Positions 23,530 to 29,732 of a DNA stretch of 36,814 nt are shown here, in pieces; the stretch's first letter is position 1; each line of letters begins with the position of its first letter. Origin of the DNA: a virus. The position numbers and the translations under genes are program-made. The stretch is from IMG/VR virus record IMGVR_UViG_3300043449_001920, positions 1-36,814 of that record; one strand, written 5' to 3'. The notes under the pieces were generated by a model. It did no database searches. It was given only the letters and a program-made list of their open reading frames with translations, and was not told the origin of the DNA.

Positions 23530-24053
23530 GTCCACGCGTATAGCTCCCTGATATCGGAATGAAGTTTGTTCACTGGTATCCAGTATTGAGGTTCGCAATC
23601 GTTCCTGCCAATGATTTTTTTTAATTTATTGGACGACATAAAGTATTCGCTTCGCATGCCGTCGCATCCAGTAAGCCAACCGAAAAAATAAACCACATGA
23701 AGGTGACTGGGATTAATAAACATTAACGTATAAATATCGACTGGAGAGTCGGTTTCATAAATAATTAATTTATTATTTGGTTTGATGACCGTTCTCACCT
23801 CAATGCGTCCTACGTCATTGGGCCTTAGATATTTAACCATTGGTGTTGAATAATTAAAAACCTGCGGATTCCACGGTGTTTTTAATGCTTTTGCTAAAGC
23901 ATATTCTCCAAGTGCTCCAATAATATTTTTGGTGAATCCGTCTCCGAAATAATCAAACTTAGTGGTTAAACCCAGAGACTGACCCGCGAGTTGACGTTGC
24001 TTTCCGTATTCGGTGACTTGTTCTACTTCGCTATTGCTTAGGAGAATCCGCAT
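23526..24053 (-). CDS. PD-(D/E)XK-fold-like protein (175 aa)
   Basis: The ATG follows CAGGGACC and lies inside the preceding 73-aa gene. The pattern IIGALGEYALAKALKTPWNP places Glu50, DVGRIEVRT gives Asp80 and Glu85-Val-Arg87 as a candidate active site, followed by a beta strand (NKLIIYETDS) and a GW turn. This order (E, D...ExR) is that of divergent PD-(D/E)XK proteins seen in phages. Arg replaces the usual Lys, so activity is uncertain. Position before the tRNA-like gene in the early-looking arm may mean a DNA-processing or host-takeover role. Confidence 0.55.
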   Translation of the reverse strand: MRILLSNSEVEQVTEYGKQRQLAGQSLGLTTKFDYFGDGFTKNIIGALGEYALAKALKTPWNPQVFNYSTPMVKYLRPNDVGRIEVRTVIKPNNKLIIYETDSPVDIYTLMFINPSHLHVVYFFGWLTGCDGMRSEYFMSSNKLKKIIGRNDCEPQYWIPVNKLHSDIRELYAWT

Positions 24054-24252
24054 CGCTAGTGGTCCCTGGTTGTGTGGTCGTGATGTGGGGATTAGTAGCG
24101 AGAGAGAACCGCTTTATGAAAAGCGCTTGTAGCTCACGGATCTTGGGTTCTAAGGCTTTAAGGTCACCTTCGGTGCGTGCTTTTTTAAGATCTGATTTGA
24201 TTTCGTTTTGAAGATTCTCAAAACTAGTTTCGTCTGCCCTATCGTCGCCCAT
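24031..24252 (-). CDS. Small coiled-coil protein, first gene of the minus arm (73 aa)
   Basis: ATG at 24252 has no clear ribosome-binding site. The N-terminal two thirds is a charged helix (FENLQNEIKSDLKKARTEGD, then LEPKIRELQALFIKRF), and the C-terminus is a Thr/Ser/Gly-rich tail. A GGGCAGAC site lies just inside its 5' end (minus strand, 24239-24232). It is the promoter-proximal gene of the minus arm, so it may be leader-like. Function unknown. Confidence 0.5.
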   Translation of the reverse strand: MGDDRADETSFENLQNEIKSDLKKARTEGDLKALEPKIRELQALFIKRFSLATNPHITTTQPGTTSDADSPKQ

Positions 24253-24292
24253 AAATAACCGTTACCGCGCCCAAGCTGGATTGTAAACATCC

Positions 24293-24321
24293 TTGACCCT
24301 GATATAAGCCCGCGTTAAGTT
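24293..24321 (+). promoter_or_regulatory. Candidate sigma70 promoter in the divergent control region
   Basis: TTGACC (24293-24298), 17 bases, then TAAGTT (24316-24321). The -35 matches five of six consensus bases; the -10 keeps T, A and the final T. It points into the plus arm and would give a leader of about 100 nt that runs into the hairpin at 24379-24427. The whole 24253-24440 region, between the two divergent arms, holds no other gene. Confidence 0.4.
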
Positions 24322-24378
24322 TGAGGCATAGAGTTCACAACTTTTGTCTGCCCGACATAAGGTATTGAAACTCAAACG

Positions 24379-24427
24379 AAGGGCCTGCTAGTGGAGTAAA
24401 ACCCCTTGTGGGCCCTTTATTTTTTGT
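24379..24427 (+). terminator. Leader terminator / attenuator of the plus arm
   Basis: AAGGGCC (24379-24385) pairs perfectly with GGCCCTT (24411-24417) and is followed by TTTATTTTTTG. The 25-base loop is long, so an internal structure is likely. It lies downstream of the candidate promoter and upstream of the first plus-arm gene, so it could act as an attenuator or shield the arm from early read-through. The GTG at 24408 lies inside the hairpin and is rejected as a start. Confidence 0.6.
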
Positions 24428-24440
24428 GGGGGTGGGAAGG

Positions 24441-24764
24441 GTGAATTTCAAATTTAAGCCAGAGGCCCCATTCGAAGGTGTGCGGTTTGCGTCAGAAGAG
24501 GAAAAACACCGAACGTTGAGCACGCCAAAGCTCACACAAATTTATAATCTAATTCGCGAGACGTTCTCACAAAACGAGGGCGTGGATATTACAGACGACG
24601 CCATTAACCAAGTCCTAGAGATTGTCGTCTACGACAGAATAAATCACATCATTCGTGAACAGATTGAACCGTTAAAATTAGAAGATATTGTTAATTTATC
24701 AATACAAATTAAAGAAAAACCAATCAGAAAAGAAAAGAAGCCAAACAATGTCAAAGAATCTTAA
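24441..24764 (+). CDS. Leader gene of the plus arm, hypothetical (107 aa)
   Basis: Several in-frame GTG codons (24408, 24426, 24432, 24441) compete; the first overlaps the terminator. I use 24441 as the most conservative start, but its GGGAAGG lies too close, so the N-terminus is uncertain. The product is a mixed acidic/basic helical protein (LTQIYNLIRETFSQNEG, then DDAINQVLEIVVYDRINHII, then a basic KEKPIRKEKKP tail). It overlaps the ParB-like gene by 17 bases. Confidence 0.5.
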   Translation: MNFKFKPEAPFEGVRFASEEEKHRTLSTPKLTQIYNLIRETFSQNEGVDITDDAINQVLEIVVYDRINHIIREQIEPLKLEDIVNLSIQIKEKPIRKEKKPNNVKES

Positions 24765-25392
24765 CTATCATTGCAGGTATGATCAGTTAGTGGATCCGGC
24801 GGAATTAAAGCCGCACCCAAGGAACCGTAATGCACACCCGAAGGATCAGATCGATAGGTTAGCTCAAATTCTAGAATACCAGGGCTGGCGATACCCTGTG
24901 AACGTATCAAAGAGATCTGGGTTTATTGTAACAGGTCACGGGCGCGTGCAAGCTGCTCAGAAATTGGGTTGTAGCGTTCCGGTTGTATATCAAGATTTTG
25001 AAAGCGACGAGCAAGAATACGCATCGGTACAAAGTGACAATGCGATTGCATCTTGGGCGGAACTAGATCTAGCAAAAATCAATTTAGATCTAGCTGAATT
25101 AGGGCCTGATTTTGATATCGATCTTTTGGGAATTGAAAACTTTGTACTAGATCCGTCCGATAAGTGGAATTCCGACGACGAATGGAAAGATATGCCCGAA
25201 TATTCGCACGAGGATAAGACCGCGTATCGACGACTTATTGTAAACTTCGCGTCTGATGCCGCCGTACTCGAGTTTGCGAAACGTATAGGCCAAGATATTA
25301 CAGAGAAAGCGTTATCAATATGGTTTCCTCCGGCCAAAATAGAAAAATATAGCGACAAAGTTTATGAACAACCAAACGTTAACGAATCCTAA
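24748..25392 (+). CDS. ParB/Srx-like domain protein (214 aa)
   Basis: The ATG at 24748 is used because the upstream frame lies wholly inside the previous gene; its ribosome site is weak (AAGAAG). Residues about 13-95 are a ParB-like N-terminal domain: VDPAELKPHPRNRNAH, then QIDRLAQILEYQGWRYPVNV, GFIVTGHGRVQAAQKLG (shown in parts). The GHGRxQAA box is the phosphate-binding or CTP-binding-like signature; some phage members are nucleases. The C-terminal half has no recognised domain. It is directly followed by a glycosyltransferase-like gene, a pairing seen in phages with modified DNA. Confidence 0.75.
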   Translation: MSKNLNYHCRYDQLVDPAELKPHPRNRNAHPKDQIDRLAQILEYQGWRYPVNVSKRSGFIVTGHGRVQAAQKLGCSVPVVYQDFESDEQEYASVQSDNAIASWAELDLAKINLDLAELGPDFDIDLLGIENFVLDPSDKWNSDDEWKDMPEYSHEDKTAYRRLIVNFASDAAVLEFAKRIGQDITEKALSIWFPPAKIEKYSDKVYEQPNVNES

Positions 25393-26245
25393 GTATCCTA
25401 TTTATATAGTAAGTAAAGGGCGTTGGGATTCGCGGTTAACACATAAGGCGTTGTTCTTGATGCGAGTGCCACACTACGTAGTAATTGAAGAACAGGAATA
25501 CAATAATTATTTAGAGTTTATTGATAAGAAATATCTACTTGTTTTAGATAAGAAATTTCAAAGAGAGTACGACACATTCGACGCATTAGGGGATAGTAAA
25601 AGTAAAGGCCCGGGCCCTGCGCGTAATTTTGCGTGGGAACACTCAATCTCCACTGGCAATACTTCTCACTGGGTTATGGACGATAATATTAAATCGTTTC
25701 ATAGGTTTAATAAAAATCTAAAGGTCCCTGTTGGCGACGGTACGATTATTCGATGTATGGAGGATTTCTGCGATCGTTATACGAATATCGCAATGGCTGG
25801 GCCGCAATATTTTATGTTCGTCGCAAGAAAAACAAAGCTACCACCGTTTGTAATAAATACTCGGATTTATTCATGTAACCTAATTCGAAACAATACCCCA
25901 TTTCGTTGGCGAGGTCGCTACAACGAGGATACAGATCTATCGCTAAGAATTTTAAAGCACCGACTGTGTACCGTGCAGTTTAATGCGTTCCTTCAGTATA
26001 AAATGCCAACGCAATTAGTAAAGGGCGGTAATACAGAAGCGTTTTATGCGAAAGAAGGTACTAAACCTAAATCTGAAATGTTATATCAGATGCACCCTGA
26101 TGTGACGAAACTAGTTGTTAAGTTTAAACGAGCACACCACTACGTAGACTATTCTAGGTTTAAAAAAACTCGTCTTATTCGTAAACCCGATCTAGAACTT
26201 TTAAACCAGACTAATAACTACGGAATGGAGCTACGCTCTAAATAA
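25364..26245 (+). CDS. TET-associated glycosyltransferase-like protein (TAGT), GT-A fold (293 aa)
   Basis: The N-terminus PIYIVSKGRWDSRLTHKAL, then GPGPARNFAWEHSI (84-95) and HWVMDDNIKSF (102-112), is the signature of the phage TAGT group: the DDN (106-108) corresponds to the metal-binding DxD of GT-A enzymes. YNEDTDLSLRIL (186-197) fits the acidic acceptor-site loop. TAGTs are proposed to add sugars to hydroxymethylated pyrimidines in phage DNA, next to TET/JBP oxygenases or hydroxymethylase genes. Neither is recognised in this genome, so the acceptor base is unknown. It overlaps the ParB-like gene by 29 bases and its 3' end overlaps the opposite-strand gene. Confidence 0.75.
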   Translation: MNNQTLTNPKYPIYIVSKGRWDSRLTHKALFLMRVPHYVVIEEQEYNNYLEFIDKKYLLVLDKKFQREYDTFDALGDSKSKGPGPARNFAWEHSISTGNTSHWVMDDNIKSFHRFNKNLKVPVGDGTIIRCMEDFCDRYTNIAMAGPQYFMFVARKTKLPPFVINTRIYSCNLIRNNTPFRWRGRYNEDTDLSLRILKHRLCTVQFNAFLQYKMPTQLVKGGNTEAFYAKEGTKPKSEMLYQMHPDVTKLVVKFKRAHHYVDYSRFKKTRLIRKPDLELLNQTNNYGMELRSK

Positions 26246-26480
26246 GGCCGCAGTACTTTTTGTCAATGGCCTCAAACTTCTTACGAAGTTGAGTCACGTA
26301 TTTAATACGACCCAGGTGAATTGCCATTACACAGCCGGAACAGATAGCAACACTTACTGGGACGTCTTTTTCCCATGCATGAAAAATCCGGTTCGTTTTA
26401 CTGACGAAGGCGCTACACCCGGCGCACTGATATTGCTCTCTAGGAAACTTAATGGTTACTCTTTTAGATAACTTTTTCAT
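26238..26480 (-). CDS. Small zinc-motif protein (80 aa)
   Basis: It starts 3 bases after the upstream lipoprotein gene ends, without a strong site, so coupling is likely. CAGC (19-22) and CSGC (47-50) form a probable four-Cys zinc site, with basic ends (MKKLSKRVTIKF, and RKKFEAIDKKYC). Its C-terminus overlaps the glycosyltransferase gene on the opposite strand by 8 bases. Family not recognised. Confidence 0.6.
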   Translation of the reverse strand: MKKLSKRVTIKFPREQYQCAGCSAFVSKTNRIFHAWEKDVPVSVAICSGCVMAIHLGRIKYVTQLRKKFEAIDKKYCGLI

Positions 26481-26483
26481 TAA

Positions 26484-26864
26484 TCACTCACACTTCATAA
26501 TCAGTGTTTTTCCATTAAACGGTGTGTCTTGATACGGAGCTACAAACACGGCTACCATACGCGTGGTGTATGCAAACTCCCAGGTACCTTCGATGCCATC
26601 AACGGTCATAGGGATCTCGCACATGTCTCCGGTTGATTCGTTGTAAGCTATAGGGTTGTCGTCTTCATCAAAAGCGCCACATCCCATGTTGCCAGGAACA
26701 CGCTCAACATAGAGCGTGAACTGTAATTCTGAATCAAGCGGCTGCTCAACCACGCATCGGAATGTCGTGGTATCAAGCGTGCCGCCTATACCCTGATTCG
26801 AGTCATCGCCCGAACCGCATGAGACTGAGAACAAAACCAATAAAACTACTAAATGCTTAATCAT
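26484..26864 (-). CDS. Predicted lipoprotein of the moron-like island (126 aa)
   Basis: The ATG follows ACAGGAG. The N-terminus MIKHLVVLLVLFSVSC is a lipoprotein signal with lipobox SVSC (Cys16), followed by a Gly/Ser/Asp tether. The mature part is a small beta-rich domain with three Cys. Small phage lipoproteins from independent transcription units often act on the host surface, for example to block superinfection, but here that is only a guess. The neighbours are a zinc-motif and a helical protein, all read together. Confidence 0.7.
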   Translation of the reverse strand: MIKHLVVLLVLFSVSCGSGDDSNQGIGGTLDTTTFRCVVEQPLDSELQFTLYVERVPGNMGCGAFDEDDNPIAYNESTGDMCEIPMTVDGIEGTWEFAYTTRMVAVFVAPYQDTPFNGKTLIMKCE

Positions 26865-26940
26865 ATAAAACTCCTGTGAATTGTGAGCCGCCCCCAGGTA
26901 AGGCCCTAGGGACGGCCCGGTTGTCCTAAACCAGGTAATG

Positions 26941-27162
26941 CTACTTACTGGTCTCAGAACGACTTTCTAAAAAGACATGAAGGTGATTGAGATAGGATTC
27001 GACAGAATATCGAATACCCCTAAGTTCACCCATATTGAGTGGGAATGAAATATTGCCCTCTCGAATGGGTGTGATGTTTTTCAGGTCCTCAATGGCGACA
27101 CTAAGTAGCTTGTGTGCCATCTCTAGGTTTTTAATTGAATCCAAGATCAGTTTCGTTTCCAT
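26941..27162 (-). CDS. Small helical protein, first gene of the island (73 aa)
   Basis: ATG at 27162 has AGAGGT a few bases upstream. The product is helical (LILDSIKNLEMAHKLLSVAI, then LRGIRYSVESYLNHLHVFL), suggesting a small four-helix or helix-hairpin protein. It is the promoter-proximal gene behind the inverted-repeat promoter at 27175-27212. Its function may be regulatory; there is no visible helix-turn-helix. Confidence 0.6.
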   Translation of the reverse strand: METKLILDSIKNLEMAHKLLSVAIEDLKNITPIREGNISFPLNMGELRGIRYSVESYLNHLHVFLESRSETSK

Positions 27163-27174
27163 GTAGCATTACCT

Positions 27175-27212
27175 CTTGCATACATAATAACACAGTGCGT
27201 TATTAATGCAAG
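27175..27212 (-). promoter_or_regulatory. Promoter within a 14-bp inverted repeat (operator-like) driving the island
   Basis: CTTGCAT (27175-27181) pairs with ATGCAAG (27206-27212) and TAATAAC (27185-27191) with GTTATTA (27199-27205); the inner loop is ACAGTGC, with a three-base ACA bulge on one side. On the minus strand the same DNA gives TTGCAT (27211-27206), 16 bases, then TATTAT (27189-27184) preceded by TGT, an extended -10. So the dyad lies exactly over a promoter whose start would be about 15 bases before the 27162 ATG. A dimeric repressor bound here would block it. A weaker mirror promoter (TTGCAT ... TATTAA) exists on the plus strand. Confidence 0.55.
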
Positions 27213-27224
27213 GGTATTAGTGGG

Positions 27225-27455
27225 TTGTTTATATCGCGTATTATCTCTAATATATCGGGGGTGAAACCTAAATGGTCCGATTTTATATATGCCGAGGATT
27301 CAATAAAGTCGCTTGAGACAACGATAAGGGATTTCGAGAGAGATGCCACAACTGAAGACTGCCAAAAGGCTATGTGGTATTTGAATCGAATAAACGACAT
27401 ACTTAGGCGATATAAAACGACTATCGAAAAGAAGATCGTCAAACTAAGTAGCTAA
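27225..27455 (+). CDS. Small helical protein upstream of terminase (76 aa)
   Basis: The start is TTG with AAGGGT about 10 bases upstream; a GTG at 27261 is an alternative. The product is mostly helical (DSIKSLETTIRDFERDATTE, then CQKAMWYLNRINDILRRYKT), with no motif or signal peptide. It comes directly after the island's promoter and before the terminase genes, which suggests a packaging or regulatory role. No family is recognised. Confidence 0.55.
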   Translation: MFISRIISNISGVKPKWSDFIYAEDSIKSLETTIRDFERDATTEDCQKAMWYLNRINDILRRYKTTIEKKIVKLSS

Positions 27456-27479
27456 ACACACGACAGGAGCCCGAACTAA

Positions 27480-27950
27480 TTGGGTAGACCTAAAAAAAAC
27501 ATCGACGAAGAACAAGTCAGACAGCTTGCTGCAATCGACTGCTCCCTAGAAGAGATGGCCCTCATTCTCAAGTGCGACGAACGCACACTGCAGCGACGTT
27601 TTGCCGGAGTTATTAAAGAGGGCCGAGCAAGCGGCATAATGTCTTTAAAACGACAATTATTTAAAAAAGTACAAGAGGGCAATACCGCCGTAATCATATT
27701 CTTGTCGAAGGTCAAACTAGGGTACCGCGAAGTGCAGTACATAGATCAAAAGACCGAACACTCAATCCAAGCAACACAACAACCAGTCACTAAAGAAAAA
27801 CTAATCGAAGCAATTAAAGCGGACCCGGCACTAAACCCGGAGGAGATAGCACATGAACTTAACCCAGCAAGCATACGAGATGATCGAGAAACAGAATCTA
27901 GAGTTGAAGCAAACACTGGAGGAGGTGACGAAGACAGCCCTTCTAATTGA
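27480..27950 (+). CDS. terS: Terminase small subunit (156 aa)
   Basis: It starts with TTG, 10 bases after AGGAG. Residues 1-45 (GRPKKNIDEEQVRQLAAIDC, then EEMALILKCDERTLQRRF) form the helix-turn-helix-type DNA-binding domain seen in TerS proteins. A coiled-coil-like middle (KKVQEGNTAVIIFLSKVKLG) and a polar tail with a PALNPEE segment follow. It would bind the packaging site and hand DNA to the large subunit, encoded 70 bases downstream with a small ORF in between. The identification is by motif and synteny. Confidence 0.75.
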   Translation: MGRPKKNIDEEQVRQLAAIDCSLEEMALILKCDERTLQRRFAGVIKEGRASGIMSLKRQLFKKVQEGNTAVIIFLSKVKLGYREVQYIDQKTEHSIQATQQPVTKEKLIEAIKADPALNPEEIAHELNPASIRDDRETESRVEANTGGGDEDSPSN

Positions 27951-28026
27951 AGGCGAACGAAACGCACTCATTCAAGTGATCGATCAACTACTTACGAAGA
28001 TTCAACACCCAGTGAAGAATGACTAA
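27853..28026 (+). CDS. Small coiled-coil protein between terS and terL (57 aa)
   Basis: The ATG at 27853 has GGAGGAG 8 bases upstream and lies inside terS in another frame; the stop TAA (28024) overlaps terL. The product reads as one amphipathic helix (LTQQAYEMIEKQNLELKQTL, then IEGERNALIQVIDQLLTKI) with heptad spacing. The strong site and helical coding argue that it is real. It may be a terminase accessory protein. Alternatively, it may only help couple terS to terL translation. Confidence 0.65.
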   Translation: MNLTQQAYEMIEKQNLELKQTLEEVTKTALLIEGERNALIQVIDQLLTKIQHPVKND

Positions 28027-29440
28027 CGCATCATCAATCACTCACTACTTAAACACGGTAACCGAGCTATCGAAAGACTGGGAAGCGCACCCAGGTCAAC
28101 GGATGCTTTGTCGGAAGCTATTCGTAGACAATAAGAAATCCCTATTCATTCAATGCGGTCGGAAGTGGGGAAAGACAGAAATTATTCTATATTTCTTGTG
28201 GAGGTACGCTCAAGAGAGACCGGGCGCATCTTGTTACTATATCTCTCCGTATCAAAAGCAATCGAAAGAAATCATTTGGGCTAACAAGCGCGTGCAAAAC
28301 TTCGGGCCAAGGGAGTGGCTACATGACGGCTCTAGTGGAATCAATAATACTGAGCTTCGTATTAATTTCAAAAACGGTTCATTCATCAAATGCGATGGGT
28401 CTGACAACTACGAATCCTATCGAGGTGTCGAACCCCATATCCTTGTCATGGAGGAGTACAAGGATCATCGACCTGAATTCATGGAAGGAATGCGACCTAA
28501 TCTCGCCGTGTACAATGCACCCACTATTTTTATTGGCACGCCTCCCGAAGAGGACGACCATTTTTTTTGGGTTGATGCCGAAGAACACAAAGACCACAAA
28601 GACAAATTCTTTTATGAGGCGCCAACGTGGGAAAACCCACACATCGATCGCGTATGGTTAAAACAAGAACAACAAAGGTTATACGCTCGCGGCGAAGGAG
28701 ACGTGTGGGAGCGTGAGTATGGAGCGAAACGCGTTAAAGGCGGCGCTTCAAAGATATTCCCGATGCTTAGTAGCAATATTGTTAAACCACACGATGAAGT
28801 TATGTCTTCTATCTATCGCGATAGGCGCAAGCTCGATTGGTTTGTATGGACAGATCCAGCGGCGGCATCATGTTTCGGTGCTGTGTTCGCTTGCATAAAT
28901 CCATACACAAAACATATTTATATCCTTGATGAGATTTATGAAAAACGACAAGAGGAGTTAACGGTCAAACGCGTAGGAAAACGAATCCTAGATATGCGAA
29001 GCGAATTGTTTACGGACCGCGATAAGAAATGGCGACAAGGCTACGACGAAGCCGAAACGTGGTTTGCTAACGAGATGCTAGATCATTTCGATGAATACTT
29101 TGAACCCACGCAAAAGATGAAGTCAGACAAAATCACTGGACTCACACTACTTAAAGACGTGATGCTTCATAATCGCATAACGATATCGGATAGGTGCAAA
29201 AACCTATATTGGGAGCTTGATCACTACAGGAAAGACAAGAATGGCAAAATACCCAAAGAGAATGATCACTTAATAGATTGTGTGAGATATGTTTTAGATG
29301 CCTCGTTTTATACATTGGTGGAGAAAGCAGAAGAAAAGCGTGAGGAATCCGAAGACTGGCGAGGCTCTAGGATATCGGATGACTTTCATGGCTTTGATGA
29401 ATGGGGAAACAAGAAAGACGATTGGGAGAACTTTGAATGA
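28019..29440 (+). CDS. terL: Terminase large subunit (473 aa)
   Basis: The packaging motor ATPase and nuclease. Walker A is FIQCGRKWGKTE (43-54, with Lys52 and Thr53) and Walker B is HILVMEEYKD with the catalytic Glu. The C-terminal RNase-H-fold nuclease is marked by VWTDPAAAS and by DHLIDCVRYVLDA near residue 420, which give the Asp residues. Length (473 aa) is within the normal range for TerL. It pumps DNA into the prohead through the portal encoded downstream. The ATG has a weak site and probably relies on coupling to the overlapping 57-aa gene. Confidence 0.9.
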   Translation: MTNASSITHYLNTVTELSKDWEAHPGQRMLCRKLFVDNKKSLFIQCGRKWGKTEIILYFLWRYAQERPGASCYYISPYQKQSKEIIWANKRVQNFGPREWLHDGSSGINNTELRINFKNGSFIKCDGSDNYESYRGVEPHILVMEEYKDHRPEFMEGMRPNLAVYNAPTIFIGTPPEEDDHFFWVDAEEHKDHKDKFFYEAPTWENPHIDRVWLKQEQQRLYARGEGDVWEREYGAKRVKGGASKIFPMLSSNIVKPHDEVMSSIYRDRRKLDWFVWTDPAAASCFGAVFACINPYTKHIYILDEIYEKRQEELTVKRVGKRILDMRSELFTDRDKKWRQGYDEAETWFANEMLDHFDEYFEPTQKMKSDKITGLTLLKDVMLHNRITISDRCKNLYWELDHYRKDKNGKIPKENDHLIDCVRYVLDASFYTLVEKAEEKREESEDWRGSRISDDFHGFDEWGNKKDDWENFE

Positions 29441-29661
29441 GTGAAATCATAATTGCCGGTTTATTTTTATTAATGCTCGTGTCAAACTGTCTGCTATGGA
29501 TCGAACTGCGCGCTATGCAAAAATCTACTCATCGAGTAACGTACGTAGATCCATTCACTCAACCGGGCAATAAAGACAGAGTAGCATTTAAAAGCGGCCC
29601 CTTGAGCGAAGACGAGACGAAGGAGCTTACCAAGGACGTGTTTGACGACACCCTTCAGTAA
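29437..29661 (+). CDS. Small membrane-anchored protein between terL and portal (74 aa)
   Basis: The start overlaps the terL stop as ATGA. Residues 4-22 (IIIAGLFLLMLVSNCLLWI) form one transmembrane helix, followed by a polar soluble tail ending in ETKELTKDVFDDTLQ. No lysis motif is visible. The intergenic 29662-29732 contains GGGCAGAG, one base off the recurring octamer, in a short hairpin. Function unknown. Confidence 0.65.
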   Translation: MSEIIIAGLFLLMLVSNCLLWIELRAMQKSTHRVTYVDPFTQPGNKDRVAFKSGPLSEDETKELTKDVFDDTLQ

Positions 29662-29732
29662 GTAAACTTGAATCTCTCGACAGTTTGGAAGTCGGGCAGA
29701 GTGTTTAAAAAGTTCGTGAGCTAAGGATGGCT

